A stretch of 64,000 bases of DNA from Macrobrachium rosenbergii. Taxonomy: Eukaryota > Arthropoda > Malacostraca > Decapoda > Palaemonidae. Shown piece by piece: positions 37,505 through 50,900 of this stretch (positions are counted from its first letter, which is position 1; every line of letters starts with the position of its first letter). The notes under the pieces are model-generated. The model was given only the letters and a program-made list of their open reading frames with translations. It was not told the DNA's origin and ran no database searches. The stretch lies in the NCBI RefSeq assembly GCF_040412425.1, contig NC_089782.1, positions 26,273,122 through 26,337,121 of the forward strand, given 5' to 3'. The position numbers and the translations under genes are program-made.

Positions 37505-40500
37505 GGTTTAGAAGATCAAGAAGACTTTTAGGTAAGGGTAACAAAAAAACACTGCCATATATCAAGTACTGTACTGCTACTACATGTACTGTATAAACAA
37601 TAGCAAATGTTCCTTGAGACAGGGTCTGGGTGTAGTTTGCAGGTGTAGGGTTTGTCAGCCAGTAGGAGTATGCCAAAAAAACAGTTAGAAAAGACTGCAA
37701 AAGTTTTGCCTATGAATTCAAATACTTTTGACCCCTTAGTTATTACCGTACTTCCTGCTTATGCAGCTTGCAAGCATATTTTACCGGATACACAGTTTCC
37801 CTTAGCATTTTGTAGCCGTATAGCAGAATCTGAAGATTGGAAAATAAACAAGACAGTTCTTGAGATTTTCTGTTTTCCAGTGTCAAGTAATTGACAACAT
37901 GAATTGTAGTGTTTCATGCTTTTTCCCCCTCTTGTTATTTGTGGAAAAATGCTGAAAGTCAAAAATTCTTGTTTATTACATACATTTTCCAAACTAGACA
38001 CATCCCTGTGCTATGAGAAATAATGAAATGTGTAAATCAGTCAATACCTTTATCAATAAGTTATTCTTTGCTCATGACAGTGATGAAATACACGATTTGC
38101 TCTCTCCCACCTTGTCATTTGTTGATGCACAGTTTTGTAATTTGTCTAAAAATTAGTTATAATAGTAAAGTTTTTGCTTGTGTGTGTGTGGATTGGTAGC
38201 ATTCATTAGACAGGTGTATGAAATACAAATGTAGATTTATTTATTTAATTTAATATAAAAATTATTGATAATTATTGAACATTAGTTCTAAATTTCATTA
38301 TTCTTATTTTTATCTGCCAAATGGAAATTTAATCCTGATTATTTGAACTTGTAAAATCTTAGTAGAAAAAATTTACTTAGTTGATTATATCATCAAACAT
38401 AAATAAAGTTTTTAAGTGGCAGTTCTCTTTGAAGTCAGGTGCGCTAAGCACCAAGAAATTACTTGATCTTTACCCCACCCACAGCTTTAGTGATAAAATA
38501 TATATCCAGTAGGTGATACATCCTTGTATCAGTGCTTTTTCTTTGGGTAGTTGTTGCTGCTGCAATAGAACAAAAGATACAGTCATGCTTCATGACAACA
38601 CCAGGTTTACCGTGACATGTACTGTAGTGGGAAAATTTTGGGTTTAGACGACAATTTTGATGTTTCACATAAACATCATTTTGCTTTTCAGCATTATCTT
38701 ATAAGGTGTTATTTGTCAAAATATAATCTTTTCTAAAAAAAAAAAATGCAGTCACTTATGTGATCTTGCAACGATTGAAGATCAGTTAGCAAAATAGATA
38801 AAAGTCTGAAGAAATGATACCCCTGTATATAAGGAAGTTTCGTATGTTGTACAAACCTCTCGTTTTGCTTATGCTATATTACTTTGTACAGTGCAGTTGA
38901 AGCTGAGAATAATCAGCCATAGTTGAAAGGAGCCTCTTGTCTTCCTCTCAGGCATTTCTTTATAATGAGCACCTCCTCCTTATGTCATAAATGTTACTGG
39001 CTATCATATGATGATGCATAAACAGTGTTTTTATGAAAATATGTTTATGTGAAATACAAAAACCTGTTTTTCATATAACCTCATTAATCATAAAAAGCCT
39101 TATTCCATGCAGGATAAGTTTGTACAAAAAAGGGCATCATATCATAATGGTTGTAGTGAACAAATGTACATTAGCCATGGTGCTAGTACTTTTTATCTCT
39201 TTAATTGCTCTTTCTCTCGGTAAAATCACTAATGATTTTTTGCTTATCAGAGCTTTCTGTTCTAGGCATTCTTTGATGTAGTTTAGAAATATTTCATTTG
39301 ATTACTTTTTAGTCAAGGCAGCCATCTTTCAACATGTTGCAGATTTTTTAGATTGATAATTTTTGTGGTTACATTTGGTTTAGTTTATGATTTGCACAGT
39401 TGATTATTTTTCGCATGAGCATTATTTCCTTTGCCTGTTGCAGTTTTTCAACATAATTTTCAAGTATGTTGCACATTAACATATTCCTTCCTAGACAACA
39501 ATGCTATCCTTCATTTTTTGTTTTAAGATGTTTGCATTTGAATGTGTGCTGTTTTTGCTTGTGAAATTTGTTGCTAACTGTTCATCAAGAGAAAATTGTG
39601 TGAGTATCCATCTGAGTTCATTATTTTATGGTATATTGTAGCTATATTTGTGCTTGGTTAAATATGAACGGTGTATGTATTCTAAAAGCTTGTCTATTCT
39701 CATTTGGATTTTGTACTGTATGTAGTTCCAGGTATGCAGGTAATTAGTGTGCTGATATCTTAGGTTTTCCTCGCTTCATTGTCTATTTTTGGAGTGAATA
39801 CAAGAGAAATAACATAATATTTTGTTCTAATCAGTTTCTGGAGATTTTTGGAGGTTTATCTCATGACTGAATAGATATCAGTTTCTGGGTTAGTATGATC
39901 TTATCAGCTTTTGTCTGTGAAACTAAATATCTACCCTGAATTGAAATTGTTGTTCATTCCCCTGGTTTTTCTGGATCTTTTTGACCATCAGCAGTGAATG
40001 ACTTTCAGATTCTTTGAGCCTGTTTCTCTCAAAGGACAATTTTGAAAGGTATCAAAACCATGACTTTTTTTTTAAAGAGACAATAGTGACAACATGAGTT
40101 CTTGAAGCTTACAATGTTTAAGACAAGGCCATAAGTGCTTTACAAGATCCAGTTGGAACCAATGTGAACTGGCTTTGTCCAGGGAACCAAAATGGTTCAG
40201 AACATTCAAACATGGGACCAGGTTGTTTGTTTGTTTCTTGATACTCATCGTCACATATTAATTTTTAAAACACTTTAAGAATAATGAAGAGTTGTATCAT
40301 TACTTATCACCTAAGCAGTGACTGCATAAATAATGTAATAGTACCTGGATATACAAACCACTTAATTTTCCCAGCCTCTCCAACTGGTTTTTCGTATGTC
40401 TGCTTCAGCACACACAGGCAGTAGTGATGTTTGTGGTTGCTGGTTCTAGCAAGGGGCACTCAATTCAGAGGAAGTCTCAAGATTTCTTTTAACAGTTGAC

Positions 40501-40893
40501 AACTTTTCTCAGATAACGACACACCATATTGGGAGTTTAGCATAAGTAAAATAAGAGGGTTGTATTTATGGAACAAAATAATATTCAGAATTTGATACAT
40601 TTGTCAGTATTTATGTCAGCATTTCATGAAAGTAGGAAAAGTACATCAGCAACAGATGCCAAAGCTATGAAGTTTGCAATTTCTACATCACAAAAACAGA
40701 ATGATGTTCATTTATTGTCGCAGACTTTGTCATTATCAAGTGTCAGAATAGTTTTTTGATGAAGGGGTGAGTGCTGTACAGTACAGTACTAGGAATTTGT
40801 TGTCACCTAAATCAGGCCATTGATAAAAGTTAGGTTGCTACCCACAGTCTAGATTTAATTGTATGTTCTCTAAGAAGTTCATTGAAATGCTTT

Positions 40894-40969
40894 AATTAGG
40901 CATAGTATCATGTCTAAGAAAACTTTTTTGCATTAATTAGGCATAGTGTCATGCCTAAGAAAACTTTTA
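40894..40969. repeat. 41-bp tandem duplication
   Basis: Two copies of AATTAGGCATAGTRTCATGY CTAAGAAAAC, 41 bp apart, nearly identical. Confidence 0.88.
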
Positions 40970-43601
40970 CTTTTATTGGATATTGGGCAAGTTAATGGAA
41001 TTGACTGAATTTATACTATTTGCAGAAATGATGAGTTTTTTCTCACCCCTTTTCACTGTAATAGATTTTCACACTGTATTGTAGGTCCTCATGAAGTTCA
41101 TTCAGTGTAGAGGTATCTTTAATATAGTGCTTTTCTAGAAAGGGCTATTATTTTATTATAAATTTAGTCTTCAGTAGATGTCCGTCACTATTATATGCCT
41201 TTTAAGTATTGCTTTGTCTGCACTATGAGGTACCGGTTATTGGTATTTTTCAGCTTCCCATACTAGTTTTTATCCAAGTATCACTGTTTTGTTGAATATG
41301 GGCACAAAAAATAATCTTTCTCAATTAAAAACTTCGTAGGATTAGTATTATAATTGTTACAATTCTCTTCAATCATGTACTGTACATAAAATTCTTGTAA
41401 TGAACAGTTGGATGCATTTCCGTGTGATGAACTATTTTTCAGAATCACTTCATATTGAATAGCAAAAGGAGAGGTATTAAGGCTCCTGTACTTGAAGAAT
41501 CACAACCATTTTTATAACTTACAGCCCCAGAACCTCTATGTAGGAAACAAGACTTATCAGTGGAGGTGTGTCCAACTGTAATAAATGGAATAAGCAAAGG
41601 TATTCCCTCCACTGTAATATTTTGCACGTCCATGCTTATCCGTCATTTGGGTGTTTATTTTTCTTTGAAGCTTATCAGTGAAAACACCACTAGCATAGAA
41701 ATCTAGAAATACGTACACGAATTTGTAGTAGATTATTCACATACTGAGATGACTTATGAGTCATCAGTTTACAGTACAGTATTACTAAACTACAGAAATG
41801 AGACACGCTTTTTTAAGAAAGTTTTACAATTAATGTTGCTTCTTAAATAAGAACTAATGAAAAACTTTAGGGTTGTTTAAACAATCAGTATTGTTTTCCA
41901 TCATTAATTTATCTTAGACTTTCACCTTCACAGTTATGTAATAAAATTTGTACATATTATTAATTTTAAAATTATATTAGGCCACCACCCCACTATCGTA
42001 CATGAAAGAATGAAAGATCATGTGTTCGTACCATACATAGAAATAACAAGCTTCTCTACTAAAGCCTTAATAACCCATTATTGCAAACAAGCTATGCACT
42101 TAACCGTTTTTTTTTATACAAGTAAAGCCACAATTCAGAGATGAGGGAGACCTTCCTCAGTTTCATTTGCCATAAGCTTCCACATCAAACCTTTCTTGTT
42201 TATAGCAGATGTGTGATGGAGTGCTCTTCACCTGATTGTTTCCATTTTCACCTTCATCAGTTCAGTGTTGTAACTATTCCACAAATCCCACATCTTTTGT
42301 TGTAACTAGATTGTGAGTGTGTGTGGTTTGTGTGCCATTGTTACAAAGATCCTCTCAGTCTTGATAACTATGGTCTTATTAAAATGTTTCCGTTAACCAG
42401 TCAGTGCTATTTTTCTTTGTTAAGAATAACAGATTTCAGTGTTGTTGATACATAACCTTTTGTGTATGTTGCTTTTCTTTTTTTTCTGTTCTGCTGTGCG
42501 TAGCAGAATGATTAACAGCACATACATATTCATTTTTAAATTATTTAATTTTTCATGCACTGCAGTTTCCATTGTTTTAGTTTATTTAGGGATTGCACAA
42601 ATTAGGTCCTGTCACACACTTACAGCCTCCACTGACATAGGCCAGCACAAAGACTTGTTCTTGTTCCAAGACCCAAAAGGAGTGTTAAGGAAATCCGGCC
42701 AGAATGTGTATGTATGTTGGCCAAGCAAAGTCTAGTAAGAGTGGAGGTGCGTAATCATAAAAGGGGTAGACACCTAGTTCAAAGATAGGATTGTTTGAGA
42801 GTTGCAAAAGTAGACATCTTCCATGGCAGATGGGTAATCTGCTACATTCTCATCTAGTAGGTCTGCTTTATTCTCGAGAAAACCCCAATCACTGAAGAAA
42901 GAGAAAGAGGTGCTTATAGCACTGGCTGGTTAGTAATGGCAGCAAATCATTCTGACCAATGTGAGACTCATTCACATACTCTTTTGGTAAACTTAGGGCA
43001 GTACTTTTACTTTTTTCTTCCTGTTCAGATGGCTGATCAATAAGGTTATGAGATCCGAAGGACTGATTATCCATAGTAATGCCATTGTTGTACCAGCAGG
43101 ATTTCTTTGTTACTATACTGTACCTCTTAAGAGACCAGCCAAGAACAACTTCCAATGCAGCCAAACTAATGCATCACCCCCTTATCTAGTTGGTTTCACT
43201 CCAATACCTAGGACTGAACATAGTTGTACATAGAGAGGTTATCCAGCAATCATGAGTCAGGGAGAGTTTCCACAGGCAGCTGCTGCAAATGTTAACCATA
43301 GATCTAAGTAATGGAAAACAGTTTCCTGCAGTACAAAGCCAAAAATCACAGCCTTAGGTCTGGCAAATCATCATACTGAATTAAATTATGGCACAAATGG
43401 CAACCTGAAGATAATTTACAGTGATTTGAATATGGCAGTTGGAGTTTGGGCATTCAGCTGCTTTCCTAATCTGCTACTGTTATTCTTTGATGAAAAATAG
43501 GGTGTGTAGTCCATGAAAATTTTTAAAACTTTTGAAACATGACTATGTTTCATAGATACAATTTCTTAAATTTCAAACTTTTCCTATCTTCTTCAGTTGA
43601 T

Positions 43602-43647
43602 TTACATCTATTATCTCCAGACACATATCATCTATTATCTCCAGACA
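43602..43647. repeat. Short tandem duplication
   Basis: CATCTATTATCTCCAGACA occurs twice in a row with a short spacer. Confidence 0.85.
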
Positions 43648-46600
43648 GTTGAGAAGTAAAAGCTTTAGGCAGATGAGACAAAAGCAAAGGGGTAAGGTAA
43701 CATTACTTCCTTGGTAACCCTCATGGTTTATCTCAACCAGATTCAACAGTGTGTTTGGCCACGAACATTACATAAAGGCTGTTGTAAAAACAGGATATCT
43801 GCTGTATGGAACATGATTTTGAATTTTGATAGATTGCTATTCAATATTTATTCTAAATGAAAAAACTTTGTACTTTTAGTACAAGTAGAGAGATACATTA
43901 TCAAGTAATGCTTTCAAAGTTGTCAGTTTTTAATGAGTGCTGTACTATGAAGCTTGATAAATAATTATCATTCTCAGTACAATAAGCCAAAGTGAAATTA
44001 GCCAAAAAATTTCTTTAGGAATGTACTTTCTTATCACAGAATAAGATTGTACAGTACTGTATTTTGTAAATAATAAATTCTGATAAAATGTTATAATATT
44101 TTAAATTGCAGTGCTATGACTTTCTGGTTTTATGCCGGAGAGCAAGATGAACTTGCAAAGTATGATTAACATAGTTCTTAGAGGGACTGAGCTGTTGACA
44201 AGGAGTTGAATATTAAAGAACTTTTAGCTGTATATTCACATAATTTTTACAATTAAAGATTTAAAAGATATGAATACTTGCTTAAAGTACAACACTAAAA
44301 CTTTGCTTGGGAAATAGTAAAATTAGTGTCTCAAGTATGAAAAATTCTGTTTAAAGCTTAATAATGATCATGTTAAAAGTACTTTGGCATGACAATTATA
44401 TATCCATGATTGTTTAAGGTAATGCTTAAATAATAGTTGTGTTACTTTCAAAATTATAGCATAAAGAATGCCCAATACACTTTAGTCAGACCTCCTCCTC
44501 CTCCTCACTCACAAGTTTTCCACTTAGTTTTCAAAATTTGACATACTTCTAAGTTTTAGTATAATAGCAGTTTTGGGGGGGAAAAATGACAGGGTTTTTT
44601 GTGTGAAAAAGTTTTGTAACAAATCAGTATGGAATGGAGTTTTCTATAATATAACAGTGAACACATTTTCCATCATTACCTTAGTTATGTTCAGGATATG
44701 ACTGCATGTTTTATGCAAGTGTTGTTAGATCTGAATAATAATGTTAACTTTTATCTTGGAAATGTAGATAGGACATAAAACTTTACTTTGCATGAAATGA
44801 TATTTATACACAGAAGTATGTCTTGTTTTACAGATATTTTGTCTGCTGAATAACTACTTTACAGTAGTTCACCAAACTAATTAGGGTGTAAAATGTTTTC
44901 AACAAACACTTGTGAACAATGGACCTGACATTGCTTTGTATATCTGTGAACCCTTGTTGGTTTCAGAAATAACCAGATCCATTCTTGTGTAAAGCAGTTA
45001 CAGTATTAAAACTTTAATATTAATTCCGTAACATTGTCTTATTTAAATAATAGTAAGCAACTGCATTCCTTGGGAATTATTCAGCACATTTTCTTGTGAT
45101 CTTAGTCTTAGAGGTTTTCCATTGTATTTTTCCACTGTAAAACAACATAATCAATATATAATGTCATCCAGTAAAAATGTTCTCAAAATATAGGTAAAGG
45201 ATATGATTAGGGTCATTCTAAGATATATTCAGCAATTTCACAGTTATTTCAAGATTTAGAAATGTTTGATAGATGTCTTGAACTGGAGGATTATTACTTG
45301 TCTGCCACTTACCGTACAGGCTGCTGGGAGCTAATCAAAGCTTTGAATCTAAAAAATATTTAAAAGTCATTTCCTACAGATAGTAAATTGAACAATTATG
45401 TTTTAGGTTTTTGTTCAAAATTTTCTGTTAACAGCAGAGATGTCAACCATTAATTAATCTACTCAGCAGTTATTCTATATTATTTTGCTGTGCTTGTAAA
45501 TGTAAAATTAATAATGTGATGTATACAGCCAGAAATATTTGGGCCTTAGGTAAATTAAATACCACATTATGCAGTTTAGATTTAAAACCAGATCTTTCTT
45601 TAAGCCCTCTTCGGTCCCTCTTGGGTTTATATCATGTTAACTTTGTTCATTAGTGTTTTCAGAACAAAGGCAGTATCTCTATACCAGTGAGCAGACCAAT
45701 TAATGGTTGACATCTTTAGTGTTACAAGGAAATTTTGAACAATAACCAACATATGATTATTTCCACTTTATACTATGAAATCACTTCAAATGTTTATATT
45801 TAAAGGTTTCACTAGAACGAAACAAGCTTTACTAGATTTTGCGCAATGTTCCAATAAAATTATTGGCTTAACTGAGAAAAGGGAAAACTCATCATAAAAG
45901 GTCAGTAAACTAGTAACAGTTAGGATAATTACCTAAATGAGTTCCTTTCAGCTCCCAAATCATCCACAGAACAGGTGAAAGTGATATTTCTTATCAACTA
46001 AAATTCAATCAAGCAGTTCCAAATTAGCAAATAACAGCATTTTAAGACTGTATTAATACCTACCTTACAGTATATGTAATTCACTTAAGATTTCTATTTT
46101 GTATGTATTTGTGCTTCATATATAGAATCTACCTGACTATTATTCGCAGAGGGCATTTGCAGTCATGTATCCTCATACTATAATGTGAAAGTAACTGTTT
46201 TGCTCAAGCTTCTAATGAATCACTACACTCTACTATTCTGTCCTGACACATACATGACTGTACATGTGTGAAAGTGCCAAAGAACAAGTTTCATCTGTTG
46301 CTTCCTTTTCCCCATCTTTCTTTCAGAGGAATGAACAAAATGATCGTTATCCCCTTCCAAACTACTCTCCTCTTAATTCTTTTGTCAAATTCATCAATGT
46401 AGGAAGAATGAGCCTGACTGACATAGAAGAAAATTTGATTCTCATTTTCTCATAAGAGTCCAGTAAGTATAAGTTTGAAAAGAAATCTTATGTACTTGAA
46501 ATTTGTTGAAATTCAGTTTTCTAGTGGTGGGGAAAACAAAAATTCTTTGAAGATTACTTACAGTACAGAATCCATGGTTGCAAGGTCTTCAGTCAACTTG

Positions 46601-47715
46601 ATGTATTTCTTTTAGGTATACTTCAACTGCAGTAATGCCAAATTTACGGAACCTTGTGCCTAACGTCAAGTCTAGTCAAGTCCAAGCAAGATGTGAAGGA
46701 ACCCTTATTTTGTTACAATGCTGTGATATTTGATTTTGATTTTTTCAGTATGAAAATTCATTGTCAAGGCTTATAAATCAACCAAACCCCATGTCTTCCT
46801 TTCACCATATCCAGCGTCACTACAGTGGCACTTTCTTAAAATCAGATCTTCACCTATCCCTATCAAAATGAACAGTGTTCAGTGACAATACTGTGCTATT
46901 GTAATTGGAGTACTGATGAAAATTTACATTGACGATGTTCTCTCCTCACTACCTGTCCTTTTATCACCGCTACCTGTTCTTTTATCAGAACTGGTTATCT
47001 ACTGAACAACTGTACAAATGTTTGCGCAAACATTAGATGCAAAACTTGTTCCAAGAAAAGGAAGTGTGCATTTACAGAACAAAAGAGTATTTTTAGACAT
47101 GAAAAATTTTTTCAACCTTGGACATTGTACTAGATGTTTTAAAATTAACATAATCTTTCCACTCCCAACAAAGCACATTTTGAAAATATTCTAGTTTTGG
47201 ATTACAAATTTTCATTTTGTGGAAATGTAAACTAGGTTAGTATATATGTTAAACGCTTGCAAACTTTATCACAGTTAACAAAAAATGGTATGCTGTAATC
47301 AGCAGAGTACAGCCTCACCAACCTTTTTTTTTTTCTTTTTCAAAATAGGACTCACATGATAGCGGAGAGTTGATTGGTTATCACTGTAGTTACAGTATAG
47401 CATGTAGATGTTAAATGCAACTCTATTTTATGTCTTAAAATAAAGAAGTCCGTATATTATTACAAATATATTGCTGTTTCATTTCCTAACCTGAAGAGAA
47501 CAGTAAGATGGACAGTAACAATGAACAGGTTGTAAAAAAAAATCTCTAACTTCTGAAAATAAGTGATTACATTTTAAAAATCTGTGAAATAAAGGGCAGG
47601 CAAACTTGCATGTTGCTTATCCTCAAGTATGCTTGTCAATCAAATTGCAAAATATTTTCAGTATTAATTAATAAATTTACTAAAGCACTTTTTATGATCT
47701 AAGAAGAACAGATGA

Positions 47716-47957
47716 TTACCAGTGGGCATCATGTTTCTCTGCAACTTTCTTAATGAAATCTCGATGACTGGCATAGAGATCCAAATGACTGCCGATGTCT
47801 TGCCACTTCACAGCTTGGGCATCATCCCCAGCCTGTAAACTTATCCGATACAAAAGGCCATCAGATTCATTTTCATGAAAATTGTAAGCTACAGTCTCCA
47901 TCCACGCATTATCCGTATTTCGTGGATCGTCTACATATCCTTGATACACTTCCTCAC
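47716..47957 (-). CDS. NUDT9: NUDT9 coding exon 6: C-terminus and stop
   Basis: Encodes [18 protein letters not shown] through [18 protein letters not shown] and TAA at 47718-47716. Acceptor TTACAG. Strong family match to the very end, so the gene is not truncated. Confidence 0.95.
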
Positions 47958-50900
47958 CTGTAAGCCAAATACAAATTACGTATATATTTATATGAAGCAT
48001 GATGTGAAAACGAGTGAAGATTTCCACATCTCAGAAACAGTGATGAAATAAAATAAACCCTTTACATGTTCATATTGCATTTTTTCAAATTTGTTAAAAA
48101 ATGAATTACAGAGACTATTATCTCGCCTTTGCCTAGCTAGGAACAGCTACTGTTTATTTACTGGTAATACAATTTAATTTTTTACTACTTACCTCCCTTA
48201 AATAGCTCTTTAATTTCTTTTTCAGCTTCAACTTTCTGCCCTGAGGTCATATCCAAAGAGTTGAGTGCTTCCTCTAAAAATTCTCGCTGTAATGTTACAC
48301 TAACTTTCTCTCCTGGATCAACCATTCCCCCAGGAATTGCCCACTGACCATTGTCACGTCGCTGGATGCACACAAATTGTAGAATTGGCTGTTCTGTTTC
48401 TTCTGTTAGTAAAATATAGTCCTATTTTATTAAGCAAACTTTTAGGAACATTTCATACTTCCACTATGGTACTATAAGTGTACAGTATAGTTAAGTAATT
48501 CACAAATTTTAGCAATGCTAAGAGTAGGCATTCCAAACAATTATGTAAAAACTGACACAATATACTACACAAAATCATCTTTTAATAAGTGTTACTGATG
48601 CAAATATATAACCAGAAGCTATTAAACTTCAGCCATAATTCATGCATAAATTAATATTTCAATGATAAACTCAAACAATTCACTGACTATGAAGAACTTT
48701 TTCTCCTGAATCCATCTTCCAACGTGTAACAATGGGATCTGCAGCATGATTGGGGCCCCATCGTCCCAGAACTCCTCTACCACAAACACCTGTGCGCCCA
48801 TGCATATTCCTAAAATGAAAGTAAATTACAAACTGCCTTAACACACAATGGTTGCAATTCTTTCAAGCTTTACCTGTGGTCTTAATGAGGTAGTATAAGG
48901 TTGAACAGTAAAAGATTTGTCTTGCTTAAAAATGACGTTTTGAATTGAACCAAGATGGGTAACTTAATACTGTACTGTATCTTAAACTAATCATAAGAAA
49001 AGTAATTTATGCCTATAAAAACTTGATTAAAAATCTTAAATGCCAATAAAAATAATGAGGGAACGTACATAACATACTACTATGTGAAAGTTTTCTAAGA
49101 ATACTGAATAAAATATCATATCCAATTAAGTACCATCTCTTATAACACTTCCTAACTTCATAGGTAGAAGACATGAATGCAGGCTTAACATAACCAAGAA
49201 CTTGCTACATGCATTGTATTCAGTACTTAAGCTTATACGATGCATAATACTATACACAAAAGAACAGTACGTACAGTACTATGGACTCATCCAGGAGTAA
49301 GAAGAGCCTGTGTTGACATAAGGGTAGGTAAATCTACAACAAGACAAAGTATATGCAGAAAAAATAAAGGGGCTATGTGTAAAGCTGTTTGTCACCAAAA
49401 AATGAGGAACATTCATAGTAACATCCATCTTAATTAACCAGTCAAGTACAAGTGCTTTTCATATCTCTTACTAACAAAAAATGTAGGATAAGTTAAAACT
49501 ACTCTGATTAAAATACCTGCTAACACTAACAACAAAACAATCTTGTTGAGTGAACCCTAAAAACAACAGAAGAGGATACTGCGATACTGCACTTGTGTCA
49601 CTATTCTACATACCCATATCAGAGCTTTTACAGATGGCAGCATCCTCACTCGTGCATGAAAGCATCACACCTCGTGCTAACACTGTACACTGACATTTCC
49701 AAAATGCCTTCTGCAGAGCCTCACACAACAACAAAAATGGAATCTCTCTACTGCATCTAGTATCCAGAAGCTAGATGATGAATACAGGAGACAAAAGGAA
49801 AAACTAAAGCTAACCACATAATATGTAACATAAAAACTGTAACATAATGAATAGGGCACTCACTTTGCGACAGGAGCATTTGAAGGAGAATGAATAATGA
49901 TATCTTTTACCTACCTGAGGACTTGACTGTTGGCCTACCATGCCATTCTGAGCACTGAGCACATGTAAAATAAGAACTTTGTGCATACAGCAGAATGATA
50001 CATTAAATTCAACCATCTTCCAGTTATTCACACATATACAGTACTTGGGAAAAAGCCAAATCTCATATCATACAACTTAAAGAATCAACTACCTACCTTG
50101 GGACTTCATTGACAATAGAATATTCTCCTTCATGTGAACATCGATTGACTTTCCCATCAATATCATTCCAGAGGGGTTTGAAGCCTGGAGCACTGAAGAA
50201 ATAAAAAATTTTACTGTAGTTTTATTGTAATTTACCTGTAGTAATTCAGAAAGGCTGCTTGAGTACAGTACTGAATACCATATACCATTGTAAGAAACCA
50301 AGGTTTCTTATGAATCAGTTTCAGACACTACCTTAGTACAAGGTCATATGAGAATGTTAAATATATTGTATACCAAATTAAAGATAATTTGCATTTTTTG
50401 TAGACATGCAAATGATAGCCTTGGTAACAAGGTGGCTAATTGGTGGCAGGTAGATGAGTGGCTGGGTACCTCCTATTAACCTGTCAATAACCTGATAACA
50501 AAAGGCTCTGGTCTGTATTTCTAGTTACAATACAAATTCTCTTCAGAGTTCACTACAGGCAAGCCCTGGTTACCCCGGACTTGACTTATACCTTTCCGAG
50601 GTTATGACACTCTTCAAATATATTCATTAAAAATTATTTCCAGTTTACAACGCACGTTCCTGGTTTACGACACTGATCGGACAGAAGAAATATGGCTCTA
50701 AAACTGCAGAATGGTCAAAATTTGGAAATTTTTTTGGTGAAAATCTCAATAAAAATACAGGTCATGTTATTTTCAAGACACCCACAGGATTAAAAGTAAG
50801 GTTTTCTTATGATTTTCGATGTTGTCAAGGTTTACGCTGATTTTCGGCTATGTTGCAGCACTAGAACAGAACCCCTGTCATAAACCAGGGACTGCCTGTA

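Larger units (their letters stand above)
34002..47715. other. Convergent interval without a recognised gene
   Basis: Lies between the 3' ends of the WW-CUE gene (+) and NUDT9 (-). It is AT-rich, its open frames are below 100 codons, and none has a recognisable domain or convincing splice context. It probably holds both 3' UTRs. AATAAA signals on the plus strand occur for instance near 37845, 38403 and 47439, but I cannot tell which, if any, ends the WW-CUE transcript. Contains a (GAT)n microsatellite (37434-37504) and short tandem duplications. Confidence 0.5.

Noticed and set aside
37652..37894. 80-codon frame in the convergent interval
   Set aside because: No domain, no flanking exons and composition like surrounding non-coding DNA.
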